Assembly (NCBI GenBank): GCA_020975405.1
Contig: JAIOWQ010000001.1
Span: 1,860,001 to 1,924,000, forward strand
Source: Keithomyces neogunnii
Lineage: Eukaryota > Ascomycota > Sordariomycetes > Hypocreales > Clavicipitaceae
Direction: 5' to 3'
Length of the DNA stretch: 64,000 nucleotides
The notes beneath the pieces were generated by a model. It did not search any database, was not told where the DNA came from, and worked only from the letters and a program-made list of their open reading frames with translations. Made by a program: the position numbers and the translations under genes. Numbering within the stretch: position 1 is the stretch's first letter; each line of letters begins with the position of its first letter. Shown one piece after another: positions 35,904-47,067 of the stretch.

Positions 35904-37733
35904 ATGGAGAGTCCCGCCCCTCTCAGGCCCACAGACGCTCTGTACAAGTCAACTTATGAAAGGGCCTTCAATACTTGGTCCGCCCTGCTGCAGGACACGG
36001 GGAGCAATGGTCTACCTGATGCATGCTTGTGGGACGATGAGATCTTGACCCGACACCCATATCTTCCCAAAGGCACAAGTCCAGACGGGACAGGTATCTT
36101 AACGGCTACGTCAACCTGGTCGCCTACCAGTCAAATATGTGGAATGCCGTCCTTCACACAACAATTCCAGGTGTTATTGTCTACATACAAGCCTACAAGA
36201 GTGAGGATGGCAAGTTCGAGAATCGATCCTCTCGAGTGGTTCGGAGAAAAAGGTAACCATCTTGGAGTACTGACGCTTGCATGGTCATACGTTCTGTCGG
36301 CTCGGTGGGCCGATATCCTGCCCTCCGCACACCCTCCCAAATACACAGACAGCCAAGCTCCGTGGGTTGGCGACGACGCGAACAACGAGAGAGATGTGGT
36401 AAAGCCAGGAGTTGTGGACTTGGGGGACGTCTGTGATACGGCGGCAAGGTGGTGGGCTGCTGTGCTCGCTCCTGGACAAGGTTGGACGACCTCGATGGAT
36501 CCCGCCCGCAAAAGATTGCTATCGCCATGGTCTGTTGCGATAAAAGTTCCTTGCAGAATGTCTTTATACAGTCTCTCAAGGACAACCTCTTTTGCTGCAA
36601 CTCCTCCAACTTGCGAAGAAGCTATCAAGTTCATTGAAGAATATTCAAACCGTCACTCGGCGTGTCAGCAGAGCCGGGCGGCTCTCTCCTCAGCATTGCT
36701 CCTGCCCCTAGCAAGCATGAAAAACAGAGGAGTTGTTCTCCCTGTACCCCTCATGGGCCGCCTGGACTCTGGCAATGCCAAACACTTGGGAGAGCCGACG
36801 ATAAAGGACATTCAGCAGCTGGATCGGCTCTTGACTCTGAGCTGCAATGCCCATGGCATGGAATCTATTATGGGAAGCCTCTTTTATGAGCCCGGCATAC
36901 CCTGCACATTATGCGGTGCGTGGCTGCAAGGGACACTCGCAGTGCTGCAAACCCTCGCGGACCTTCGACTTCTTGCTTGGGTGCTCCACGCCAGGGATCC
37001 TCGCTTGGGCTTTCTATGGGTTGGGGCGTTGATATTGAATTTGCACAATGAGTTTATCCATGGCGAGCGTGAGCTTCTTGGGCTCAATCGAATCGACCTC
37101 CATGCGGCGGATTGGACTGGAACAGTGGTATCTTTTATGCAGGGAGCCGTTCCTCGCGAGCCTGTTAACAAAGGTAAAATAGCCGTAGCTGACGAGTTTA
37201 GACTTTACCGACAGTGCGGCAAGCTGATAGGTCTATACGGGAACCCGTCGGCACCCATATATCCTTATTGTCCAACCGGTGATTCATGGGTCGATGAGGT
37301 GGACATGGACATTTCGCGTCATCTATACTGTGGGGTTAGTCACGATATTACATGTTCCAAGGTTACCTGGCCATGTGTCGATGACACTGGTGAGAAGATC
37401 GAAAAAGCCCAGCATCTGGTCACAGCACGGACGATCAGGTCGGAGCGGAATCCACACGGAGCGGAAGACAATGTGGTAGATTACACCTTTTTGAATCGAG
37501 ATGGTGACTTGTCGGAGCGTGTCACCAGAAATGTATTTTCATGGATTCGGGACGTTGATGGAGTTCCTGAATCGAAACTCAATCTTTACAAGGATGAATG
37601 GATCGCAGAATCCGACTCTGATGATGGTGGTAGTTTGGGCTCTGAGGGAAGCAGCCGGTCAGATACTTTGGTGGCGGCAAAGATGGAAGCGACAGAGTTG
37701 GTTCGAGATTGGATGACATCGCGATGTGGCTAG
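35904..37733 (+). CDS. Large protein of unknown function, possibly carrying two compensating frameshifts
   Basis: An uninterrupted frame ending at 37733. The extended frame begins at a TTG; usable ATGs are 35778 (651 residues) and 35904 (609 residues), and I prefer 35904 because the DNA before it is AT-rich and poorly coding. Sensible protein segments include EWFGEKGNHLGVLTLAWSYV, TCEEAIKFIEEYSNRHSA and CGAWLQGTLAVLQTLADLRL, with a serine/acidic tail. Between about 36080 and 36225 a different frame looks coding instead (RDRYLNGYVNLVAYQSNMWN and onward to YIQAYKSEDGKFENRSS), so the ORF frame there may be an artefact of two indels. I do not recognise the family; it resembles large, poorly characterised fungal proteins. 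Confidence 0.6.
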   Translation: MESPAPLRPTDALYKSTYERAFNTWSALLQDTGSNGLPDACLWDDEILTRHPYLPKGTSPDGTGILTATSTWSPTSQICGMPSFTQQFQVLLSTYKPTRVRMASSRIDPLEWFGEKGNHLGVLTLAWSYVLSARWADILPSAHPPKYTDSQAPWVGDDANNERDVVKPGVVDLGDVCDTAARWWAAVLAPGQGWTTSMDPARKRLLSPWSVAIKVPCRMSLYSLSRTTSFAATPPTCEEAIKFIEEYSNRHSACQQSRAALSSALLLPLASMKNRGVVLPVPLMGRLDSGNAKHLGEPTIKDIQQLDRLLTLSCNAHGMESIMGSLFYEPGIPCTLCGAWLQGTLAVLQTLADLRLLAWVLHARDPRLGFLWVGALILNLHNEFIHGERELLGLNRIDLHAADWTGTVVSFMQGAVPREPVNKGKIAVADEFRLYRQCGKLIGLYGNPSAPIYPYCPTGDSWVDEVDMDISRHLYCGVSHDITCSKVTWPCVDDTGEKIEKAQHLVTARTIRSERNPHGAEDNVVDYTFLNRDGDLSERVTRNVFSWIRDVDGVPESKLNLYKDEWIAESDSDDGGSLGSEGSSRSDTLVAAKMEATELVRDWMTSRCG

Positions 37734-39378
37734 CCATGGAAGAATTGGACTGGAGACATGGTCCTTGAGTTCGCCAGCTATATGGGACCTCTGTCCCGAG
37801 GTATAGAGGTCTGTATAGTTGTTGCTTTGCCGTGGCTACTTTTGCAGGGTTGTAAGCTTCCTTTACTACGTGTACTGAATGTATCCCCACTTTGCCAAAG
37901 TTGATGTGGGGAGATTTACTCCAGATTCTCTCCTTCCATAACCGGTATTTGGCACACATGTGGAGCCAATAGGCGCGTCGACAGGGTTTCGTCTCGCGCT
38001 TTCTTTAATTTTCCGAGGCTATTTTGAGCCCTCGAATCCCTCCATTCCGCCTTGACAGAGCATTAGCTATGCCAATGCCCAAACTTGACTTTTTATTTTG
38101 TTAACAAGCGCATGTTTCTTCTTATACGCGCTTATATACCCTATGTATTATCATGTGTTTTATCCCTAGGTATGTTTTTGCCCATGGCGCCTGCCTGTAG
38201 CAGGCACCTGGAAAATCATTGAAGGTATCTGGTGCGACAATAGCACCCCAGTACTCGCAACTTGCTCAGCTCAGACTCGCGAAGAACCTTGAAAAGTTCT
38301 CTTCTAAACAAGATTTGCGTGTTTTACTTTTGCATGGAAATGTTATGCCGACCGCCGTCAGGTGCAATTCATGTATTCTCTGGCCTGGTAAGTTGCTGGA
38401 TTTTACGCGGGACCTTGCTTACCCACCTACATGTACCTACTTAGGTACTTTACCTAGGCAGGTACCTAGCCTAGGTACCTAGGTAGGTAGCTGTGGGAAG
38501 CCCCTAAAGCTGGACCAGACATCTATCATCCGGTCTGTGAGGGGAACAGAGGCAAGTCACTAGAAAGGGCATGCACAGGTGACAGCGCAATGCAGTAAAG
38601 GAGAGCCTGGATCCACAAGAGACGAGTGGTGCTCAGAGCATCCCACATCTTCTCTTGACTTGGTCGTGCTGAGCAAGTTGTCACGCAAAAGGGCTGGGAG
38701 GTGCCCTCCACCAAGCTACGATAACCACCACCTCAAGGCGCTGTCAAAATAGTACAATAATTACCATTTCCCCCTTTACTTTTCATGTTTCAACCTTTAC
38801 ACATGCTCGGAGCTGAAAGTACCCCTTTTTGGATCCGTGCCCCACGAAGAACTGTACACAGTGCGACCTGTTGAGCAGCGTTTTGTGTGAAACGGGACAT
38901 GGAACCTTCAACCACAGTTTGTAGGTTCATGGGGCTGCACACCGTTTTCTCTCCGCTTCTGTTTCTAGCCTTGATCTGTACAATTCTTGCTACTGAGTGG
39001 CGAACCTGAGCTCGGGACGGAGCCGAAGCTGGCAAGGGCGGCGAGTGCACTAAACCTAGTACGTTCTGTGGCTTCCAGCTCCATGGGCGGAATAACAGCA
39101 TGGATTGCACACTCTGACGCCATGTACAGCAAAGCCGCGCATGCTCTACACATAATGTTTGACAAGTTCTGCTTGGGGGTTGCTGGGCGGAGTTTCATGA
39201 TTACTTGACACTTGCGCGGCATTGATGCGTCTGCTCAAGGGACCGATGAGTCGATGACTGAGTCGGTCAAATGTATAAAGAAGGCGACAGAACCAGACGA
39301 AGAAGCATTGTCTCGATGGGATAACAAAGCCAACGCGAATTTAAGCAAATCATTCAACAGCATCAGATACCAAACACC
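37734..39378. other. 1.6-kb intergenic region with CCTAGG-type repeats
   Basis: No gene is seen. It holds a palindromic TACCTAGG-rich patch (38421-38491). The final 100 bp lead into the NmrA-like gene. Confidence 0.5.
38421..38491. repeat. Palindromic ACCTAGGTA microsatellite
   Basis: About ten overlapping units of (T)ACCTAGG/AGGTACCT on both strands, for example ggtacctagcctaggtacct. The array is self-complementary and can fold into hairpins. Confidence 0.85.
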
Positions 39379-40543
39379 ATGTCTCCCAAGATCGTCACGG
39401 TTTACGGCGCCACTGGCAGCCAGGGCGGAAGTGTGGTCAACTCCCTTCTGCAGAACAAGTCTGGTGATTTCAAAATCAGGGCCATCACCAGAACCCCAGG
39501 CTCCGACAAGGCCAAGGCTCTGGCCGCTCGGGGTGTGGAAGTTGTCAAGGCAGATGGACTTGTGAAGGAGCAGATTCTCAAGGCACTCGAAGGCTCCTGG
39601 GCCGTTTTTCTCAACACCATCTCTGCCGATCCGGTAAGTTTGCACCGGTCATGCTGTCATTCACACAAGGCACGCAGCCAACATGGGAACCAGGCGCTGC
39701 ACCAACCCGGCGGCATCACAGAGAGCGACCACGGCAAGGAACTTGTGGACGCGGCCTTTGAAGCCGGCGCCGAGGTCTTGATTTACAGCGGCACGACGTC
39801 TCCCGCCAAGCTCACCAACGGTGCCATCACCAGCGCTGGCCTGGACGGTACGTACAAGTGCCCCAACTCCCCCCTCACGAGACGCGCAGCTAAACAGCGG
39901 ACAGAGAAATATGCCGTCGCTGAATACGCCAAGACAAGGGGGTTCAAGAGTGCCGTCAACGTGGGCAGCGGCTGGTACATTGAGAACCACTTCAACCCGG
40001 AAGTGGCCGGGCTTCTGGGGGGGTTGCCTTTCACCGCAGACGAGGAGGGCTATCTCACCCTGGCCATGCCCAACTGGGGGGGCGATAACACGGTTCCCTT
40101 CATCTCCATCAAGGACGACTATGGAGACATTGTCCACGGCGTCCTTCTCGACCCTCAGGCCTATGACGGCCAGTTTGTGCAAGCCATCAGCGAGCTTGCC
40201 ACCCCCGAGGAGCTCGTTGCCGCTGTTCAGAAAGGTGTGTGCTTCCCGTCGAATCCGTGCTTCGTTCCCGACTGACCGAGTCGCAGTGACGGGCAAGAAG
40301 TCCCGGTTCCATGAGATTAAGGACTGGACAACCATTGAGACCTACGGGGAGCCCGAGATTGAGACCGTCAAGAACCTCTTTGGGTTTGTGCAGTTCACTG
40401 GCGGCAGGTACTTTGGCGTTCCCAGCGACACTACCCTTTCAAAGAAGCTAAAGGCGGCCGCTGCCGCTGCTGGCGGACGTCCGGCGGAGGATGGCAAGCT
40501 TACTACCGTCGAGCAGTTCACCGAGAAAGCTCTGTCTGCGTAA
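39379..40543 (+). CDS. NmrA-like NAD(P)-binding protein
   Basis: Four exons: 39379..39633, 39694..39847, 39905..40234 and 40287..40543; 331 residues. The Rossmann start KIVTVYGATGSQGGSVVNSL carries the GxxGxxG dinucleotide site. Then come IRAITRTPGSDKAKALAARG and EVVKADGLVKEQILKALEGS, the usual second half of the fold, and a C-terminal substrate region (GGRYFGVPSDTTLSKKLKAA). NmrA-like proteins act as redox sensors or as reductases; GATA co-repressor function applies only to some. Intron 1 (60 bp) is in frame and stop-free. The acceptor of intron 2 is at CGGACAG, giving ...SAGLDEKYAVAEYAK; an earlier CAG loses the frame. Confidence 0.9.
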
Positions 40544-42591
40544 TGTCCAACAGACCGCATATGGATGCGCGGAGCGGGTTGGGAAGGAATATTGATTTAT
40601 TGTTGGTCTTTTTTGTGTTCTTTTTTGGAACAGATGGTGCCGTCTCTGCGCAGCGCTGCTGGAATATAGAAAGCAAAGAGTGTCTGGAACTAAGTTTGTT
40701 ACTACACCCTGCACCGCTGCAGACCTTTCGTTGGATCAACGGTTGTGATTCAATGGTGTGAGGCCGTATGTCGTGCCAGCTACAGTAATGGGCGGCTGGA
40801 CATTTTTTGGTTGAGAGGGCACGAGTTGAGGTGCACGTTGCAGTTTGTTGGTAACTCATCCAGTATTACCTGCCCTGCTTAGAAGGGTCAACCAGACCTT
40901 TTCCGTCTCCTCGGCCGCCGCGAGGTCAGTGGACATGCAGTAACGAGAGCACAAGTAGACAGTACCAAACGAGGGCACCTAGAACTGTAAATCCTGCATA
41001 CTGGTTCGTGCAGCATGTATCGCGACTCACCTGTTTTGCTCTGTAAAACCATGTCGGTTTTAGATGGGCCTGAGGCCGTCAAATACCAGACTGTCTGGTA
41101 TGCTTCCGTAGGACGAAGCTGATGGGCTTTGTGACCACAATCTCCCCCGTGCCTTGCCGGGCAGCTCCATGCACGTGGGATGCTTGACAGGGCACAACCA
41201 ATCTACAATTCAGATGCAGACCGCCAGGAATGGAAAAAATAAACCAAAAATAAACCAAAAGAAAATGAAAAGGAAGTCCACCTGGCTTCCTCAACCGAAA
41301 TGAGGGCGTCTTGCAATTTCTTGGCGGTGAAGCGAAGGCGCAAGCAGGGGCAACGCGCAGAGACCCGTGGCTCTGGTGCCAGATGCCAGATCCCCAACTG
41401 TAGGGGACGTCGGGCGGGAGCCGGAGCCAGGCTGCCTCAACGAAGTTGGACAGTTGGCTGGCTGGGGCCCCATATTTTTGGGCCTGGCGAAGTGAGATGT
41501 CTTGCTCTTAATATTGAGGAGAGACAGGGTCCTCTTCTGGCCTATAGCAGGTACAAAAAAAAAACCTGCGACTAACCACGGGAATTGTATTGCCTATTGC
41601 TCTGGCAACATTAAAGTCTAGTATTGAAGCGCGCCTCTGTTGGCTCGTTCGAGAGGCCAAGTGTTGGGGGTGGACAGCTGGTCCGGTACCCTTCGATAGC
41701 ATTATCAGAGCATAGCCCTCTGGAGCTGCGGCGCGAGCTTATTGATAAGGCCCCACCATTTCAATCTTCTCAACGGCTCCAAAATGCCACACGTAGCTGC
41801 TCATGCAATGGTTATCCAGCATTGAAACCATCATGTCTCGTCGGTGTGGCCCCGTGACCAATTGCTCGACGGTCCCCATGTCGATTCCCCCCGACAACTT
41901 CTCCGCACCACCTAGGCGAGGTGTCTGTTGAGGGCGCCCATCGCTGTACGTGTAGTTGGCACCCTAGTTCTTGGCCGACATGAAGCCACCACCTGCCAGT
42001 CTGGACATTGCGCATCCCCCCTCACGCCTTGTTCCCGCAGCTTTCGCCCATTCCCGCCTCGAGGCCACTGCAGGTTTGTCGCCGCCTTGCGACCACACTG
42101 GCACTTGACCCATCCTCTGCAGGTCACAGCATCCGTCTAGGCGTGTGAATCTTGTTGTATTCCTGCCCTCCCGGCCGCCCGGCGTAAAGCTCGCCCATAA
42201 AGCATCTACCTCCTCACCACCTCGTCCCCCGCTCTCTCCTCCTCCTTCCCATCAAAAGCCATTTCCATTCCCATTTCCATTTCCATCCCTTTTGTGCGTG
42301 CATTTGCATCCTCCAAGACAGAGTTTCATCTGCTCTCGCGCTCAAACAGTCACCCCCTTGTCCGGTACCGCACAAGCCACAAACCCAGAGCAAAGTACCC
42401 TGGTACCCACTTCTACAAGCTCCAGACTTCGTCGTCACTCAACGGCCGGCACCTCAGCAAGCTGCCTCGGTACCGGGGGGTCACAAATTCATAAATAGCA
42501 ACACCAGACGGCTTCCATTGCTCTCGGTGCGCGCCCCCATTTTGCAGCACCCTTTCGAGAGATTCCCGCTCGCATCGTCCGTACCTTCACC
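40544..42591. other. 2-kb intergenic region
   Basis: No gene is supported. The last 450 bp are pyrimidine-rich, with ccatttccattcccatttcc-like repeats around 42258-42290, and probably form the promoter and leader of the next gene. Confidence 0.5.
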
Positions 42592-43324
42592 ATGTCTCGC
42601 GTAACTGCTCCCATGTCAAAACTGTCCAGAGCCCTCAGCGCCTCGGCATCCGGCGCTGCCGCTCGCTCTGCGTCCCCGTTGCTGGACAGCTCTGCCCACA
42701 GCGCCGGAGCAGTCCTCATGCCCAAATATGCCGAGCTGTTGCGCAACAGGAGTACCGAGCACTCCGACGTGAGTCCATTTTGGCCCCCTCCCCCCCCTTG
42801 ACTCTCGCCTCGTCAACTGCGCACAAGACCCAGAGTGCTAAAATGCAGCCCAGTCCTCGCGCGGCCTCGCTACCACGCACCGACCCACGCCTCAGCCCTC
42901 CCTCGCCAACCGCTCCAAGCCGCTCATGCAGACCTTCCACTCGTCTGCCTCATCCTCCATGCACACTTCCGCCACGCACATTGACGCCGCCGTCCTGCCG
43001 TCAATGAGCGCCCTCGGTGGTCCGTCAAAAGTCGACCAGGGCCCGCGTGTGCCTCTTCTCCCGGACAACTATGGCGCCGTCCACCTCCCCTTTGCCTCGG
43101 ATGCCACCGCCAGGCCTGAAGTGACCATTGTCGCTGCCGACCCTGACAACGTTGTTCCCGGAGCGCCCCTGTCCGGGGTCGAGGGCATTGGTCTGGACGG
43201 AGTCGAGCTGAAATTCTTGTACGACGAGAGCAGTCAGCCCAAAGAGCAGAGCAGTGGCATGATTCGGGATATTTGGAAAGGCATGGTCGAGGATGTACTT
43301 GGCGGGCCCAAGAAAGCTGTCTGA
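42592..43324 (+). CDS. Unknown protein with mitochondrial-type presequence
   Basis: Exons 42592..42768 and 42854..43324, 215 residues. The donor is GTGAGT; two CAGs lie six bases apart and only the second (GCCCAG) keeps the long frame. The N-terminus (MSRVTAPMSKLSRALSASAS) is rich in Ser, Ala and Arg and nearly free of acids, which suggests mitochondrial import. The C-terminal half is ordered: RPEVTIVAADPDNVVPGAP, then GVELKFLYDES and MIRDIWKGMVEDVLGGPKK. No known domain is recognised. It is convergent with GLE2 (417 bp between stops). Confidence 0.72.
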
Positions 43325-43741
43325 CAGGGGCAATCAGCGTGTCACTAATGACGACTCTAATGATCTTGAGCAGAAGACCCAGTCTTGGGGGAGCTGGTCG
43401 ACTTTTTATGTATAAGCGTTGTAAAATTGGAAAACCATGAGCTATAGGATGTTCTGATAATCTCGAGGTGTTGGCGCGGCCGGCACAACAAACAAGTTTC
43501 AATTTCGAATCACATCTTCATTCCACGTTGGAATTGCTGGCAAAGACTTTGCACTGACTCGCTTGTGTCCTCGTTCCCTTGAGATAAAAAGTGATGCAAG
43601 ATACATGTCATGAATTTTGCACGTAGCTAAATACTATCCCTAAACTAAAAATGTCACAACCTTGATATACACCCGCTGGTTTGTGTTCCCTATTTCCTTG
43701 CCATCTCGAATAACCCCAGGCCCCATTTCCACGAGGCCCAT
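43325..43741. other. Intergenic between convergent genes
   Basis: 3' flanks of the presequence protein gene and of GLE2. No gene is seen. Confidence 0.5.
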
Positions 43742-44968
43742 CTACCTCTTCTTCATGGACGGTCGCGGCTTGCACTCGTCATTGGTGACCGGGTGGAGCA
43801 TGACCTTGATGGGATAATTCTGCGTGTTGTGTTGGTAGCCCTTGCTCCAGTCGTAGCTGACTGCATAGGCAAAGATGCTGCCGTTCTTGTTAAACTTCGT
43901 CGCCGTGATGCTACCTCCCACAGCGGGGTATCCCTTCAGACGATGCTTAGCATCCTTGTCCCAGAAGTGGAATGTCCCGTCTGAGCCTGCCGTGCTGAAC
44001 GTGCCGTGGACGGGGTGAAAGGAAATGTCATTGACGGCGTGGACGGCGACGACGTTGTTTACGGCAGGGTCTCGATGGCATTTGAAGGAGAAGTTGGAAC
44101 TGCATGACAGCATTAGCCGGCCAGGTCCTGCTTCATTTTATTCAAGGGGGGGCCCGCGTGCACATACCTTGAGTCCTTGTCCTCCACGTACTGAATGGCG
44201 CATCGGCCCTCGATGCTGCCAATGGCAAAACCAGCAGAGTCGGTGAAGCAGCTGACGACTCGCGTCTGCCACTTGAGGGGGCTCTGGAGCGTCTTGTAGA
44301 ATTTGGAAGGGTTCCTGAGGTCAATCACGTTGATGTATCTGTCTGCGGTGCCCACGACACACAGGTTATCCCTCACGTCCAAGGTGTATACGCGCTCCTG
44401 ACACGACACCGTGGCCGCGGCTTGGCCTTGTTGCCTCAAGTCCCAGTACTTGATGGACTTGTCCCACGATCCCGAAACGATCATTGGAGAACTGCCGCTT
44501 TCGAAGAATCGACACGCTCGGGCTGGCTGGTCGTGGGCTCCGATGATGATATCTTGCTGAGAAGCCAGGTCGCAAACTTTGATGTTCTTGTCCGCGCCGG
44601 CCGAGGCTACCTTTGTTCCATCCTATGTGCGTTTGAGGACAATGAGCGCCTGCGAGCCAGGTGATGGGTGGGTGGTTGGGACTGGGACAAGTCGCGATGC
44701 TTACCTTGGAAAAGTCGCAGCTGAACACGGGCTGTGTGTGCTCATACGCGTGTCGGCCTTGGCTCTGGCCATTCTGGGCAATTTCATAGATTCGGACCTT
44801 GTTGTCCCAGCTGGCCACGGCAAGGAAATCTGGGCCATTGGGGGCTGGTGAAAAGGAAAGGCTGGTGATGGAATCAGTCGGGGGATCGCTGAGGGCGACA
44901 TCCGACTTGAGATCACCAATAGTGTTGGACGCCGCGGTGCTCGCAGCAGATGAGAAGAGCCCCGACAT
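43742..44968 (-). CDS. GLE2: mRNA export WD40 protein Gle2/Rae1
   Basis: Exons (minus strand) 44968..44705, 44622..44168 and 44099..43742 encode 358 residues, close to yeast Gle2 (365). WD repeats are clear: DFLAVASWDNKVRIYEI, KVASAGADKNIKVCDLA, MIVSGSWDKSIKYWDLR, CVVGTADRYINVIDLR and TFSTAGSDGTFHFWDKDA. The stretches GFAIGSIEGRCAIQYVEDKD and FKCHRDPAVNNVVAVHAVND are diagnostic of Rae1/Gle2, which docks on the GLEBS motif of a nucleoporin and promotes poly(A) RNA export; it also regulates spindle and APC/C functions in animals. Acceptors are ATAG and TGCAG. Confidence 0.96.
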
Positions 44969-46177
44969 GGTGTCTGTAAGCTAGACACAGCAAGTCACTG
45001 TTTTACCGTGTCGGTGTCGGTGTCGAGATGTTGAGGCAATACGAAAGCCCGGAGTCGTCGCGAGCCCAGGTCGTTGCTGCGCACACGGTGGGCCAAGTTT
45101 CGTGACAATCGCTTAGCCAGTTCTCGAGCTGCGCATGTGAAGGAAGTCGACTGCTCTCCTCGGTGCGGTTTCCCAAGTAGAAGCACGCTGCAGGTGGCGG
45201 GATGTGCGCGGTGAAGAAGATTGTATGTCACACGCTGGTTGATTCTAGGCACGAAAGGCACCAGCCTTCTTCTGCCCGTGCAACTGCTGATTGGGCCCAC
45301 ATTCACAAATTCTCGGCTGGTGTGCACCCTTGCAACTAGCTTTGCAACAAAAAGCTCTCTCTCTCTGGCTGTGCATCTGAGAAAGGTGGGGCCCGCCTAG
45401 CTTGGCCAAATAAAATTTCACACCCAAGCTTCACTTCTTCCTCTCTCTCTTCTTTCCTTCCTTCTTCTTTACCCCCTCGCTCAACAAATCGCTATTCGAA
45501 GCTTACAAACAGAGACGCTCGACCTCGGTCAGCGTCTCGTCATAGAACTTTGCTTTGGGAGAAAGTCCCCGGACGTCTCTTTCGGGAGCCTGCGGAAACG
45601 CGCCGCCATAGAAGCACTGCGGCTGACCTTTGGCGCCTTGGCTCTCCTCGCGGGCATCTTGCCCTGCTCGTCGCTACATCGGCGTTTGCGAGTTTCTGCT
45701 GGACCCCAGTTGCATCTCTTGGCCCCTTTGGATGAAGATATGAGTCCGCGCTGGGATGGTTCGGCCGGGACCTCTTGCAGTAAATGAGCAGCTCCGATGA
45801 CAAGCAGCCGTAAGTGACGTGAGGTGTGGCATCGGGTGCCAAGGACTTTTTGTCGAGGTCGATAGGTATGCGATTGCTCGGTTTACCGAGTTACTCGATG
45901 GGGCTTATTCTTGAGGCGAGGGGGTCAAGACAATCTCCGTCCTTTGCTGATGGCGATGCCAATTTTTTCACATTCTGAACTTCACGGGAAGTTTTCTTTA
46001 CCTGGCGTTGCTGTTGGCTGGACGGTTGGAGGGTTCATGTGATGAAGACAAATATTAGAGTCAAGCACTGAGGCAATGCCGATGCAGACTTTCAAACAAA
46101 TGTCTCTGATGGACCCTGCACTTGATTCTTTCCTGTTTATTTGGTTTGGGCTTTATTGCGCTGCTTCTCTGATTGCA
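44969..46177. other. 1.2-kb intergenic region upstream of GLE2
   Basis: Holds the GLE2 promoter. A plus-strand pyrimidine tract (about 45425-45480) is followed by a short start (ATG at 45784, MSSSDDKQP) running into GTAAGT, but no second exon was found. Otherwise nothing. Confidence 0.45.
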
Positions 46178-46715
46178 AACCCATAGTCCGTCCACTTCAG
46201 TGCAACTGAAAGTATCCTTTCCCAAGTCGTTGTAATCGTCCTTGCGGATCCCACTTGGTGGCTATCCTCTTGAGTCTCTCAAGATTCTTGCCAATGTTTC
46301 CAAGAGTTTCTGAGTTTGCCCAGCGTAGTTGTAGACAAAGCCGCGAAGAAGGTTGTCTTACTTGGCTATCTGCTCTATCTTGCCGATAAACGCCTTGGCT
46401 GTGCTCTCAATAATGGCATCCAGCTCAGCGTCTGCCCAACGCAGAGTTATCTGCACCATCATGACCTGTCCGTCTTGGAGATGGAGGCCCAGGGAATTGC
46501 CCCCGTTCTGCTGCATATGTTGCAAAATGTTGTCGAGAAACGGGATAAATGTCCTTGGCCCGGCTGTTTCCATGACTCTGATACTCAGTCCACGACATCT
46601 GGCCAATGTCCTCGAACAGCTCTACCGAAATAACTGCAACAGCTGTATCCCACCTGGTTGCTCGTAGACCATACGGTTCGTCGATTAGTCGTGTAACGGT
46701 TGACAGGTTAGCCAC
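46178..46715 (-). pseudogene. C-terminal relic of an FAD-linked oxidase (BBE domain)
   Basis: On the minus strand, fragments in three frames line up in order with the end of a berberine-bridge-type FAD oxidase: AVISVELFEDIGQMSWTEYQ (near 46600-46660), then NGGNSLGLHLQDGQVMMVQI and ADAELDAIIESTAKAFIGKI (near 46370-46500), then a VYNYAG string and ETLGNIGKNLERLKRIATKW with DPQGRLQ (near 46190-46330). The frame changes and the absence of the FAD-binding N-terminal part make it a truncated pseudogene. Family assignment comes from the order and spacing of these segments. Confidence 0.7.
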
Positions 46716-47067
46716 CAGGGTGGTATATTTGGGGTGGCAGCCCCTTTATGTAGAGGCTCGCGAGAAACAATGCCCTCATCTCCAACCGACAACGCGTACA
46801 ATGCAGCATCCGCCGCTGGACTCATGGCGATTCCCACAATAGGTAGGTAGCAACAGGACGCACGACGCTTGAAGAATGCATTGGTGACTAGCCGAGCGTG
46901 GTCTGGCGCAAGCGAGTGAGGGGAAAAGTGGACTCGCGATGTGCAACCAGACAACTTTCAATCATCCACCTGCGGTTTCTTATCGAGCCTTCAAGTCGCT
47001 GCATTTACGGGACGCCGCTCTCTCCCGTCTCTCCGTCTTCATTTGGCTGGAGAGCCTAGCTACTTAC

